In this document: positions 7,073 to 17,600 of the stretch, piece by piece | Layout of the letters: every line of letters begins with the position of its first letter | How positions within the stretch are numbered: position 1 is the first letter of the stretch | Notes under the pieces: model-generated | The model's input: only the letters and a program-made list of their open reading frames with translations | The model's database searches: none | What the model was told of the DNA's origin: nothing | Source: Bacteroidia bacterium | Lineage (GTDB): Bacteria; Bacteroidota; Bacteroidia; Palsa-965 | Reading direction: 5' to 3' | Assembly (NCBI GenBank): GCA_025454955.1 | Contig: JALONL010000031.1 | Span: forward strand, 22,763 to 86,762 | Length of the DNA: 64,000 bases | Program-made: the position numbers and the translations under genes

Positions 7073-9517
7073 TTAACGATGAACCAGTTTAAGCGTATGT
7101 GTTTGTCCGTTTTGCGAAACCTGCACCAGATAGGTGCCCGAAGCCCAGCGGCTGCAATCCACCTGTAATTCTGTCTGTACAAGGTTTCGGGTGAATACCA
7201 GCTTTCCGTCGGCGGTAAATACCTCGACAAATGCCGGAGCCGGATTTCCCAACCTGATGGTAAACATATCCTGCACAGGGTTGGGAAATACCACTACAGT
7301 ATTCTGCAAAGAATTTTCCTGCACCGATACGCAGGTCATTACCAGCATAGTATCGGCAGCCAGCGCAGTGCATCCGTTTGAATCGGTATAAGTGTAGGTA
7401 ATGGAGTATGTGCCCGCGCCGGCAAAGCCTGGATCAAACAAATTGCCGGTAACCGCAGTACCGCTGAATGTTCCGCCCGGCGGGGTAGCACCGGAGAGAA
7501 GATATGGCCCATCAGATTCGCAAATGGAATCGGGCCCGGCAAGGCTGAAACCAACTGCGGGAAGCGGATTTACCAACACCACAGCCGAATCGCTGCCCGA
7601 ACATCCGTCGGCATCGGTGCCGGTTACTATGTAGGTGGTGGTGCTTACGGGCGAAACTAACGGCGTGGCGGTATTGCCTCCCGAAACTATGTCTGCGCCT
7701 GTCCACGAATAATTAAGTGCGCCCGCGGCCGAAAGCGTGAGGGTTTGTCCGGCACAAAGCGTATCACCGGGCGCGGCGGCCAGGGCAATGAGCGAATCGG
7801 CCTGCACGTAAATGCTTATCGAATCGGTGCAGCCGAGAGAGTCGGTGCCGGTTATCCAATAGGTTTGCGAAACGGCCGGCGAAAACTCCATGAGCGATCC
7901 GCCCGCATTAAGCAAACTCACGCCCGACTGCGGCGAGACACTGTACTGCACCGCACCGCTGAACAAAAGTGTATCGGGCGTTCCCGCACACACACGCAGC
8001 GAATCGGTGGTGGAAGTAATTGCAGGTGCCGGCAATACATTTACCTGATAAAAGCCGGTCACACTGCAACCCGCCGGTGAAACAGCAGTAACCTGATAAG
8101 TGGTCGAACCATTGGGCGTGCAAAGCATTGAGTCGTTTATGCCCGGACTGAGCGAAGTGAGTGTATTACCAATGTTCCAGCTATACACATTCGTATCGGA
8201 ACCGCAGGTAAATACAAACGACGAACCCGCACACACCTGCGGAGCAGCGGGCGAAAACACCAGTTGCGGCACCTGATTGACCTGCACCGTAATGGTTTGC
8301 ACCGAAGGACAAGCCGAAGCTGGATTTCCGGTTACAGTGTAGGTGGTGGTTACCGCAGGCGAAACAGTTTGTGAAGAGCCTCCGGCATTTACCAGATTTC
8401 CTCCATTCCACGAATAGGAACTTGCACCGGTTGCCGAAAGTGTGAGCGTTTGTCCCACACAAACCGAGGGCGAACCCGGCGAAATAGTTAACGGTGCCAC
8501 CGGAGTTACATTTACCGTAACCACATTGGAAACGGCCGTATTGCAACTACCCGTTACCTGCGCCCTGAAATAACTCAGGTTATTTACCGGACAATGCACA
8601 TACGAGGCCGTGGTGGCACCGGGAATAGCTGTCCACGTAATTCCGTTGGGCGAAATTTCCCACTGTACCACGCCCTGCACATTAAACGTGGCCAGCAAAG
8701 GCACGCATCCGCCCTGACACACCGACGATGGTGCCGCGGCAACCACCGTTTGCACCGGGTTACCCACAAACAGCGTTGAAGTATCGGTAATAGACGGATA
8801 GCAGAAAACCGTATTATCTGAAGCCGTTACAAATACCGAACATGAGGAAACAGGAGTAAATGTAAGGTTGGGGCCGGTAAACGGCGTACCGGGCTGCTGC
8901 GGAATGGTAGTCCACACAAAAGACGGATTGGCCGAATTGAGACAGGTATTATTGGAGGTAATGCTAGCCGAGTAACTCACCTGTTGTCCGATACAAATTG
9001 AATCGGACGATACCGTTACGTTTAACACACTGGTGGCGGGAATACCGGGCGTGGTAAAAGTAAACGGAGTAGTCCACGGCCCCGGCGATCCTCCTGCCCC
9101 GCAGGGATTTTCGCGCGAGCGGAGTTGATAGGTAGCTCCCGGACATAACGCCGTGAATGGAATGATTGTGGGAAAATAAGGTTCATTCACACAGTTATCG
9201 GGCCAGTTCGGAGGATTATAATTGGGCACATTAAGTATGGCATGATACCAGGGCGGAGAGTTCCAGATATTGGCCGCATTCCACGCCGGAGGATTACCGG
9301 TAAAGACAGACGAACCGAGGCAGCGTATTTCAGTTTCGAGGTAATAAGGGCCGCATCCGCAGGAAGCCTGATTGGATTCGCCGTTTATTACCACATCCTG
9401 CGGGCCTACAGCAACTACATAATTTACCAATGGCAGTCCGTGACAGGCTTTTACCTCGAATCGTGATAATAGGAGAAGAAGGAGAACAACGCATGTTCTC
9501 AGGGAGAAGTGTTTCAT
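7073..9517 (-). CDS. T9SS type A-sorted exoprotein with Cys-rich N-terminal domain
   Basis: 814 aa. The signal peptide (MKHFSLRTCVVLLLLLLSRF) is followed by the same Cys/Trp-rich domain as its downstream paralogue: CGCGPYYLETEIRC, GNPPAW, PPWYHAIL, CPGATYQLRSREN and GPWTTPF occur in the same order. Ig-like repeats follow, with phrases such as SVCVGQTLTLSATGASSYSW. The C-terminus (VVFPNPVQDMFTIRL through HTLKLVHR) is a type A sorting domain. The two genes lie in tandem, each probably with its own transcript because a terminator separates them. Function beyond surface exposure is unknown. The repeats suggest a structural or adhesive role (inference). Confidence 0.85.
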   Translation of the reverse strand: MKHFSLRTCVVLLLLLLSRFEVKACHGLPLVNYVVAVGPQDVVINGESNQASCGCGPYYLETEIRCLGSSVFTGNPPAWNAANIWNSPPWYHAILNVPNYNPPNWPDNCVNEPYFPTIIPFTALCPGATYQLRSRENPCGAGGSPGPWTTPFTFTTPGIPATSVLNVTVSSDSICIGQQVSYSASITSNNTCLNSANPSFVWTTIPQQPGTPFTGPNLTFTPVSSCSVFVTASDNTVFCYPSITDTSTLFVGNPVQTVVAAAPSSVCQGGCVPLLATFNVQGVVQWEISPNGITWTAIPGATTASYVHCPVNNLSYFRAQVTGSCNTAVSNVVTVNVTPVAPLTISPGSPSVCVGQTLTLSATGASSYSWNGGNLVNAGGSSQTVSPAVTTTYTVTGNPASACPSVQTITVQVNQVPQLVFSPAAPQVCAGSSFVFTCGSDTNVYSWNIGNTLTSLSPGINDSMLCTPNGSTTYQVTAVSPAGCSVTGFYQVNVLPAPAITSTTDSLRVCAGTPDTLLFSGAVQYSVSPQSGVSLLNAGGSLMEFSPAVSQTYWITGTDSLGCTDSISIYVQADSLIALAAAPGDTLCAGQTLTLSAAGALNYSWTGADIVSGGNTATPLVSPVSTTTYIVTGTDADGCSGSDSAVVLVNPLPAVGFSLAGPDSICESDGPYLLSGATPPGGTFSGTAVTGNLFDPGFAGAGTYSITYTYTDSNGCTALAADTMLVMTCVSVQENSLQNTVVVFPNPVQDMFTIRLGNPAPAFVEVFTADGKLVFTRNLVQTELQVDCSRWASGTYLVQVSQNGQTHTLKLVHR

Positions 9518-9677
9518 GGGGTTTTGTATAAATGTTTGCCGGGCTAATTTATTCCAATTAGGTTACGAAGTAAAAAACCCATCAATGAATTGTTTCTCAA
9601 AAAAGGAAATTCACTTCGAATAAATTTGGCTAAGAATTCTATCACTACCGGAATAATTCAAATCAACCGGCACTGCT

Positions 9678-9685
9678 TACCTTTG
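9678..9685 (+). promoter_or_regulatory. TAnnTTTG -7 box 4 nt before an ATG
   Basis: TACCTTTG, a full match to the Bacteroidota -7 consensus, ends only 4 nt before the start at 9690. No clear -33 TTG was found at the usual distance. It predicts a leaderless mRNA or use of the Met two codons later. Confidence 0.55.
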
Positions 9686-9689
9686 TTTC

Positions 9690-10208
9690 ATGAACATGCC
9701 CGTTTCTCTTCACGACCTCAGCAGCAGCGATAAGGATAAGCTGCTTTCCATTACCCGCAGCCAGATGATAAAAGCGGCAGTAATGTACCTTCCGGTATTT
9801 CTGCTGGTGGGCGGCGCGGTAATATGGGTAAACAACCGTCCGCTTTCGCTGGGTTTGCAAGATGAAAATGTGCGCAGCGTAATTAGTCTGGTGGGTGTGG
9901 TGTTGTCGTTGCTGGCGTTGAGGCTGTTTGCCAATTATGTCATTGCGCATACCAAAGCCTCCAAAAGCTGGCAAAAGAAAATTGTTCGCGGCGAAATTAC
10001 CGGAATGAAAGGCCGCAAGGTTTATTGTGCCGGACAGGAGTTTGAAGTACCTTCTTCGCAGGCCGCCACACTTAAACCGGGCGATGAAATTATTGCCGAA
10101 ATCACCGTATCGGGCAATCATCTTCTTTCGCTGCAGAAAACCTCCACACAAGCCACCACTGCCCCACCCGATCAGCCGGCCGAAAGCGCCGCCGAAGAAG
10201 CTAAGTAA
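9690..10208 (+). CDS. hypothetical two-helix membrane protein
   Basis: 172 aa. A polar N-terminus is followed by two transmembrane helices (about residues 27-46 and 60-82). A soluble region of about 60 residues comes next, with alternating hydrophobic residues that look like a small beta-barrel or PDZ-like fold (GRKVYCAGQEFEVPSSQA, LKPGDEIIAEI). The tail is Ala/Pro/Glu-rich and probably disordered. The domain after the helices could be cytoplasmic or periplasmic. No family recognised. It is convergent with the acyltransferase gene, with 6 nt between stop codons. Confidence 0.65.
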   Translation: MNMPVSLHDLSSSDKDKLLSITRSQMIKAAVMYLPVFLLVGGAVIWVNNRPLSLGLQDENVRSVISLVGVVLSLLALRLFANYVIAHTKASKSWQKKIVRGEITGMKGRKVYCAGQEFEVPSSQAATLKPGDEIIAEITVSGNHLLSLQKTSTQATTAPPDQPAESAAEEAK

Positions 10209-10214
10209 AAACTT

Positions 10215-11567
10215 CTATTGCTGCTGTGTTTTGCTGCGGTACCAGGCTTCGGCCTGTTCGAGTTGGGAAATGAGTTCTTCGCGCTGGCGGATGAGTTCAA
10301 GAATAAGCACCCGACGACGTTTAAAGAGGCTTCCCAGCAAACTGCGTTTAAACAAACTGCGTATGCGCAGGTGATAGTACCACGCAAACAGTCCCGCCGG
10401 AACAGCCATCACCACAATGCCTGCAGCCAGCCAGCCGTTTTTCCACACGGTATATGTGAGCACTGCCAGCAACACATACCAGATCAGAAACAGCAATGCC
10501 CCGGTTACCGCGCCCACTGCGCCCTGAAATTCGCGCTGTTTCACGAGTGTTTGCGAGAGCCGGTGTGCAATAAAAAACGGCACAATGTTGAGCAGCAAAC
10601 CGCACACGTAAAACGGAAAACCCGCCAGCATCGCCAGCAACTGCACAAAGCGGTGATGAATGGGTTTTACTTCCGAACTGCGCAATGCCCTGTCGCTTAA
10701 TCCCAATGCTTCGAGTTTCCAGAAATAGCTGCTCATGCCGCTGCGCAGTTCGTCGAGGCGGGCATTGTCGTGTGTGCGAAACCATTGTACCACGGCCGCA
10801 ATGCGCTGTGTGAGCCTGAATTCGTGGGGTGCCGAATCGGGAGGAAGATTTCGTTTGCGGCGGAGTTCATCGCCATGCAGGCGTTCTACCTGTTTTACCA
10901 AACGATCATCTTCATCGTTTTCGATGTGAATAATTTGTGCTTCGAGGCGGCGGCGAATTTCTTCGGTGAGGGCATCGGCGGCGGCAAATTTATCGGTTTG
11001 CCATTGTGCGGTATAATTGCTCACGGCAATGGGCTCGGCCACCTGTATAAGTACGTTGCGGCCAAAGCTGTGCGGATCGTCGTAGTTAAGTCCCACGGCC
11101 AGCACCTGAATATTGAGTGTGTAATTGTTGGCTTCTTCGGCACCCAATACAATGCGTGCGGCACCGGTTTTGAGTTCGCGCAGTTTGCGTTCGGTAATGC
11201 TTATTCCTTCGGGGAAAATAAGAATGGCGGCACCTTTGGCCAATTGCTCGTAGCATTTTACAAACGTTTCTTCGTTGCGGTGTGTTTGCGAAGGATCGTC
11301 CTGTTTGCGGTAAATGGGAATCATGTTGAGCCGCGGCAGGAGCCATTGTGCAAACTTTGTTTTAAACGCCACGGCTTTGGCCAGAAAATGCACACGCCTG
11401 CCCAGCAGCGCCGCAATTACCATCGGGTCGAGCAAGGCACCGGGATGGTTGGCGCAAATAAGCAGCGGGCCCTGCGGCGGAATGCGTTCGCGGTTGTGTA
11501 CCACTGCTTCGCGGAAGAATATGCGGAAAGTGATGCGGAAGAGAATCCAGAAGAGGCTGTAAAGCAT
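10215..11567 (-). CDS. PlsC-type lysophospholipid/glycerol-phosphate acyltransferase
   Basis: 450 aa. The acyltransferase domain occupies about residues 30-230. Acyltransferase block I reads NHPGALLDP, with five rather than four residues between His41 and Asp47, as in the GPAT-like branch. Also visible are IPIYRK (block II) and ILIFPEGIS (block III, FPEG). After a polar helical linker there are two to three transmembrane helices around residues 310-400 and a basic, Gln-rich coiled C-terminus. It should transfer fatty acyl groups to glycerol-3-phosphate or a lysolipid at the inner membrane. The exact substrate cannot be told from sequence. It lies 55 nt after the giant PorE-like gene and may be co-transcribed with it. 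Confidence 0.85.
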   Translation of the reverse strand: MLYSLFWILFRITFRIFFREAVVHNRERIPPQGPLLICANHPGALLDPMVIAALLGRRVHFLAKAVAFKTKFAQWLLPRLNMIPIYRKQDDPSQTHRNEETFVKCYEQLAKGAAILIFPEGISITERKLRELKTGAARIVLGAEEANNYTLNIQVLAVGLNYDDPHSFGRNVLIQVAEPIAVSNYTAQWQTDKFAAADALTEEIRRRLEAQIIHIENDEDDRLVKQVERLHGDELRRKRNLPPDSAPHEFRLTQRIAAVVQWFRTHDNARLDELRSGMSSYFWKLEALGLSDRALRSSEVKPIHHRFVQLLAMLAGFPFYVCGLLLNIVPFFIAHRLSQTLVKQREFQGAVGAVTGALLFLIWYVLLAVLTYTVWKNGWLAAGIVVMAVPAGLFAWYYHLRIRSLFKRSLLGSLFKRRRVLILELIRQREELISQLEQAEAWYRSKTQQQ

Positions 11568-11622
11568 GAATGCAGAAGTTATTATGCTTTTTTACTGGCC
11601 GATGCTTACGCATCAACTTAAA

Positions 11623-14600
11623 TTACCCGCCATTTCTGGCCTGTGTTACCGAAATGCGTTTGCCGTTTTTCCAGGCCACCACAAACGCATCGGCAATGCC
11701 TTTCTGCACACATTCTTCGCGTATGGCTGCGGCGGCTTCGTAGGTGTTTACGGGCGATGTCATGAATACCGTGTAACCGTTGTCGGGATTTACGTAGTGG
11801 CGCACACCACGACCGGCAAATTGCAGGAAGCTGTTGGCCACACTCACGGGCACTTTTTCGCGGAATGCGCCGAGTTGTACGGTGTACACAATGCCGCTGT
11901 CGCTCACCGGCGCCGAGCTGCTTACTGCCGTACTGAAAGGCACCGATGCCGCGGCGGTTGATTGTACAGGGGGCGCGGGCGTTTGCTGCGTCTGGGTTTG
12001 CGGTGCGGCAGGTGTGTTGTTTCCGCCTGCAGGCACTGTGCCCTGCGCTTCAAGCTGACGGGCTTCGGCAAGCGATATGCGGCGGCCGTTGTAGTATGCT
12101 GTTACAAACGCGTCGCTTATGCCGGTGGTTACGATAGAGTTTTTGGCACTCACGGCGGCACTTACATTGTTATATACTCCGGCCGAGTAGCGAATGTTGC
12201 CGTTGGGCATGCGCTCTGCATTGAGTCCGTTGAGGTTGTAGAGCCGCGATGCGGGTACGGGTTGCGAAAACACGCCTACCTGTACGGTGTAGAACAAGCC
12301 GTTTACTGCGGTTACGTCGCGGGCGGGTGCAGCGGCGGGAGCCGGGCCGGGGGTGCCGGCTGCAGAGCCGGAAGTGTTTGCTGTAGAGCCAGAGGTACCT
12401 GCTGTGGAGCCTTGAGTACCTGCTGTGGAGCCTTGAGTACCTGCTGTGGAGCCCTGAGTACCTGCTGTGTTGGTGTTTCCTGCCGTACCACGCGAACCGG
12501 CTGCATCGGCCAGCACTTCGGCTGATACGTTTTCGCCGCTCAGGCGCAGGGCTTCGGCAAGGGTGATGCGTTTGCCGTTGTAGAATGCCACCACAAACGC
12601 ATCACGGTAACCGAGGTTACGGATTTGCTGTTTAGCAGTGTTGGCCACCGTAAATTGGGTAAAGAGTCCGGCCATGTAGCGGGTTAAGCCCTGCGGAGTG
12701 GTTTCGCCGGTAAGCGGACTGAACCCATCGAAAGTACCGGCGGGAATGGGATTGCGGAAAGCACCCACCTGCACTTTAAACACCAACCCTTCGGGCAGCG
12801 GCGGGTTTATGGGAATCGAGGCCGGATTGTTGCGTATGCCGGAACTGATGCGGAAACCTTCGGTAGCGGGAACTGTGGTGGTTGTATTATTCGGGGTGTT
12901 AGCGGTTCCGGGATTGGTTGCGGCAGTATTATTTCCCGAAGAATTATTTCCTGAATTATTATCTCCGGAAGAATTATTTCCACCAGAATTATTATTTCCC
13001 GAATTAGAAGCGGTGCGCGCATCGCCGCCTGAATTGTTTCCGCTGGTGGTGTTTCCGTTGTTGTTGGAACCAGAATTATTTTCGGTATTGCTTGGGTCAG
13101 AAGCCGTAAGCGAAGGCAGTTCGGGATTGCCAATGTTTTCGGCTTTGGTTACGGCTTTAATTTGTTCGTAGCTGGTTTTGTCCACTTCCTGCAAAAACAG
13201 TTCGGCTTCGTTTCGTTTGGCGCGTGCCGAAGCGTCGGTATTGTCGGCAAGTTCGTTTACCGAATCGCGTTTGGCGAAATCTTCTTTGGCGAGTTGGTTT
13301 TCGCGCGAGGCCTGATCGAAATACTGCTGGCGTTTTACGGCATCATTTTCGTTCGAGGCCAAATCCACAAACCGTTGTGCTTCGGCCACATGCGCATTGC
13401 CCGATGCTTCGTACTTGGAAGCCTGGCGGCGTTGCGAGGCGGTTTCCACAGCGGCTTCGTCGGCTTCGGTGGCCAGTTCGGTGTAGCTCTGGTAGGCGGG
13501 GCTGTTGCGCACCACTTCCAGTTCATCGGCTTTAAACGGCTCGCCGGTTGCGGGATTTATTACCACACCCACAATCTTGGGATCGCCGGTATCGGTTATG
13601 CCGGGCTGATTGTTGCCTGAGTTGGTATTTTGTGTGGTGTTTTCAGTGTTCGTATTATTCTCTGCCGAAGTATTGTTTTGTGTGGTATTATTTGCAGTGT
13701 TTTCGGCAGTGGTTTGCTGGTTTTGTGCTTCGAGTTCCTGTGCGCGGGTTACGGCTGTGGCGGCCTGTGTCTGGCGTTTGTCGAGTTCGCTTTGCAGTGC
13801 GGCAATGTCGTCGTTAAGTGCTTTGCGCTGGCTGGCGTTGGCATTTTTAAGTTCGGTTTGTTTGGCCACAATGGCGCTGTCTAAGGCACCGGCCCAGTTG
13901 TCGTAAATTTCTGCTTCGCGGCGGGCGCGGGCGGCGGGGTCGGAAACAGCTTGTGTTTGCTGAAGCTGCGCGGCGTAAGGCTCACCGAGTTTGGCCTCGG
14001 GCGTTCCGGCTGCAGCGCTGTTTTCGGGCTGAATGGCGGTGTTGTTTTGCTGCGACTGATTTTCTGCCGTAGTGTTTTCAGTAGTTTGCTGGTTGTTTCC
14101 GTTTTGCTGGTTGGCGGTTACAGCCTGCGATTCGAGTTGCTGTGCTTTGGTAGTGGCCGCCGCGGCCTGCGACTGGCGTGTATCCAATTCTTTTTGCAGC
14201 GCATCTATTTCTGTTTTCAGCGCTGCGCGTTCGGTAGCCGATGAAGACTCATTCAGCTTCTCCTGTTTCTCTGTAATGGTATTGTCCAGCTGTTCGGCCC
14301 ACTGATCGTAAATTTCTGCTTCGCGGCGGGCGCGGGCGGCGGGGTCTGAAATGGTTTCGGCCTGTGTAAGTTGGGGGTTGTAGTTGCCGGCAATTTGCGC
14401 CACGGCAGGGTTTGAAGTTTCGGTGCCGGAGTTTTGGGTGGTGTTTTCGCTGTTGGTATTTTCAGTACTGTTATTTTGGTTGCCCTGATTTTGTGTATTG
14501 CCGTTTTGCGAATTGGAAGCCGTGCTTTGCGATTCGAGTTGCTGCGCTTTGGTAGTGGCGGAGGCAGCCTGCGACTGGCGCGTATCCAATTCTTTTTGCA

Positions 14601-17600
14601 GCGCATCAATTTCTGTTTTCAGTGCAGCGCGTTCGGTGGCCGATGAAGACTCATTGAGTTTCTCCTGTTTCTCAGTAATGGTATTGTCCAACTGTTCGGC
14701 CCACTGATCGTAAATCTCGGCTTCGCGGCGAGCGCGGGCGGCGGGGTCTGAAATGGTTCCGGCCTGTGTAAGTTGGGTGTTGTAGTTGCCGGCAATTTGC
14801 GCCACGGCAGGGTTTGAAGTTTCGGTGCCGGAGTTTTGGGTGGTGTTTTCGCTACTGGTATTTTCAGTACTGTTATTTTGATTGCCCTGATTCTGTGTAT
14901 TGCCATTTTGCGCATTGGAAGCCACGGCAGCTGTAATTCCGGCGGCCTCGAAGCGTTGCAGGGCCTGTTGTTGTTTGAGCAGGGCCTGTTGTTCGTGTTC
15001 GGCGGCGGCGTTCAGGTTTTCGGTGCGGGTGTAGGGGTCGTTGGCGGCGGCGGCGGCGGCTTTGCGTTCGGCGGCGGCCTGTTGCATGAGTTGTGAGGCT
15101 TCGTCGGCGAGTAATGCGGCGGTTTCGGCCTGTGTGTTGTTGCTTCCTGCGGCGGCATTTTTCAATGCATCAATGCGGGCGGAGTTGTCGGTAAACTGTG
15201 TGTTGTTTGCCTGGCCGAGTTGCTGTGCGGCTTCGGTTTCCCTGTTCCAGAGTTCGCGCTGCACGGCGGTGGCTTCGCGCTGGAGGCGGTCGCGTTCGGC
15301 ACCGGCGGGGGCATTGGTGGCAGCGGTGTTGAGCGAGTCGCGCGTGGCGCGAAGGTTGGCGGCTTCGGCCAGTGTGGTATTGCGCGCCTGCATTTGCTGC
15401 TGTGCCTGTGTGTTGCTCAGCTTCACTTCGGTGGGCGCGGGCTGCGTGTTGTTGCCGGCTTCCGAAGCGATGTTCTGGTTTTGCGCATTGGCAATGGCTT
15501 CGGCAGCGGCCTGGGTTACTTTTTCGGCCTGTTCGCGTTTGGCATTGGCCTGTGTGCGCAGTGCGGCGGCGGTGGCCAGGTTTTGTTCTTTTTGTTCGGG
15601 CTTGCGCTGTGCGGCGGCTTGTTTTTCAAACTTGTCGGCCTCTTTGTCGAGTGCGGCGGCCCAGTCGTTGTAAAGTTGTGCTTCGTTTTCGGCCCTTTCC
15701 GACGAGGTTTGGCCGGGCACATTCTGCAGCTGTGTGCCGAATGAGTTGTCGATGGGCGAGGCCGCAGTTTGCACGGCAGCCTGCACATTGCGGGCATTGC
15801 CCAGTTCTTTTTCGTGCTGCGCGGTGGCCTGCTGCACGGTTTTCAGTTCTTTCTCCAACTGCTCTGCTTCCTTCACCAATGCGGCTTTGGCGGTTTTGTC
15901 GGATTCGGTGCTGGCTGCTTCGCGTTTTTCGGCAATGGCAGTTTTCAGTTCTTCGCTGCGTTTGCTGTCGAGTTCCAGTTTACGTGCAGCGGCGGCCTGC
16001 GCATCGGGCATTTCAGCGGCTGCTTTTAGCGCGTCGTTGTATTGCTGCGCCAGTTCGGCCTGCGTGGGCTGGTCGGTTTGTGTGGAATTGTTGCCACCCG
16101 GGTTGTTTTCCGCAGTCTGATTTTCTGCTGTTTGATTTTCGCTGTTTGAATTGTTGGCCGTGGTATTTTCCGCAACAGTATCATTACCGTTTTGCGGCGG
16201 CGTATTTGCACTTTTAATTGCCAGCGATGTGCCCTGCGTTTCGGTAACCGTGCGTTCGTAGTTTCGCACATCGGCCATGAGTTGTTCGCGGGTGGTGGCA
16301 TCGGGAGCCGAAACCGAGTAGTTGTCGTTTTGCGACTGTGAATTGGTTTGGCTGGCACCGGCCAGTTGCTGCGAGGCAATATTGCTTTCGTTGTTCAGTT
16401 TTTCGGCGCGGGCCTGTGCTTTATTCAGGTCATCGTTAAGCAGGGCCATATCTTCGTCAATGCTTTGCGCCTGCTCTTCGAGTCCTTTTCTGATGTCTTT
16501 GTCGCGCTCGTTTTTGGCATCAGCGCGCAGTTTATCGGCCTGTGCTTTTTGTACGGCAATTTCTTCTTTGAGGTCGTTTACCTGCTGCGTGGCTTTTTCG
16601 GCCTCGGCGCGTTTGTTGTCGGCATTGTTTTGCAGGTTGCTCAGCGTGGCGTCGGCTTCCGAGCGGGTTTCGGAAAGCAGTTCGAGTTGCTGCTGTTCTT
16701 TTTCGAGTTTTTCAATTTCGCCGGGCTTTTTCGATTTCACGGCGGCATCAAGCTGCGAGGCGTATTGCTGAGCCAGATCGGCTTCGCGCTGTTTTACATC
16801 GGCATCGCGGCCAATGGCTTCGGCCTGCGAGGCGGCGGCCACGGTTTGAATGCTCAGGGCATTGGCTTCGGTTTGCAGGCGGCTGGCTTCGGCGGTGTTT
16901 CCGGCAGTTTTGGCGGCATCGGCCTCGCGTTGTTTCTCGCGCGTAAGCTGGTTGAGTTCGGAGGCATAGGCCATAGCCTTGTCGGCCTGTTGCTTTTTCT
17001 CGGCGGCTTCGGTTTTGGCCGTGGTGGCATCCTGATAGGCAATGTTTACCAGTTCGGTATTGGTTACCGGTTTGCTTTGAGTATTGTCGTTGTTGCCTCC
17101 GGGGTTGTTTTCGCTTTGCGTGTTGTTCTGGGTGTTGTTGTTCTGGCCCGATGAAGCCACTGGATCGTTACCCGAATTTTGCTGTGCGCTAAGGTCGGTG
17201 GCTTCGCGGGCCTGAGTGGCGTTTACATCGAGTTTGGCTTTATCACGCAAAAAATCGGGCGAAAGACCGGCCGTATCATCATCAAAATAAGTAATCACAA
17301 ACAACTCCATCTTCCCGCCCATTTCCTTGTAGCCTATTTCCTGCCTCACCGGTTTTATCTGGTATTGTGGCGGAACAAGTACAAGCTCGTCCTGCGTTTC
17401 CATACCGTTCTTTTCCACGGTAAACTGAAACTTGCCTCCGTTGGGCAAATTGAGCAGGTAATCGCCGGTTTGGTCGTTGCTCTTGAAAATGCCCACCATT
17501 TCATCTGTTTCCAGATTTTTCACAATAATGCGCGCCGAGCGGCTGGGCTGATCCTGCATGGCCAGGAAATTTCCTTTAATGAGGCAGTACTCTACCGGCT

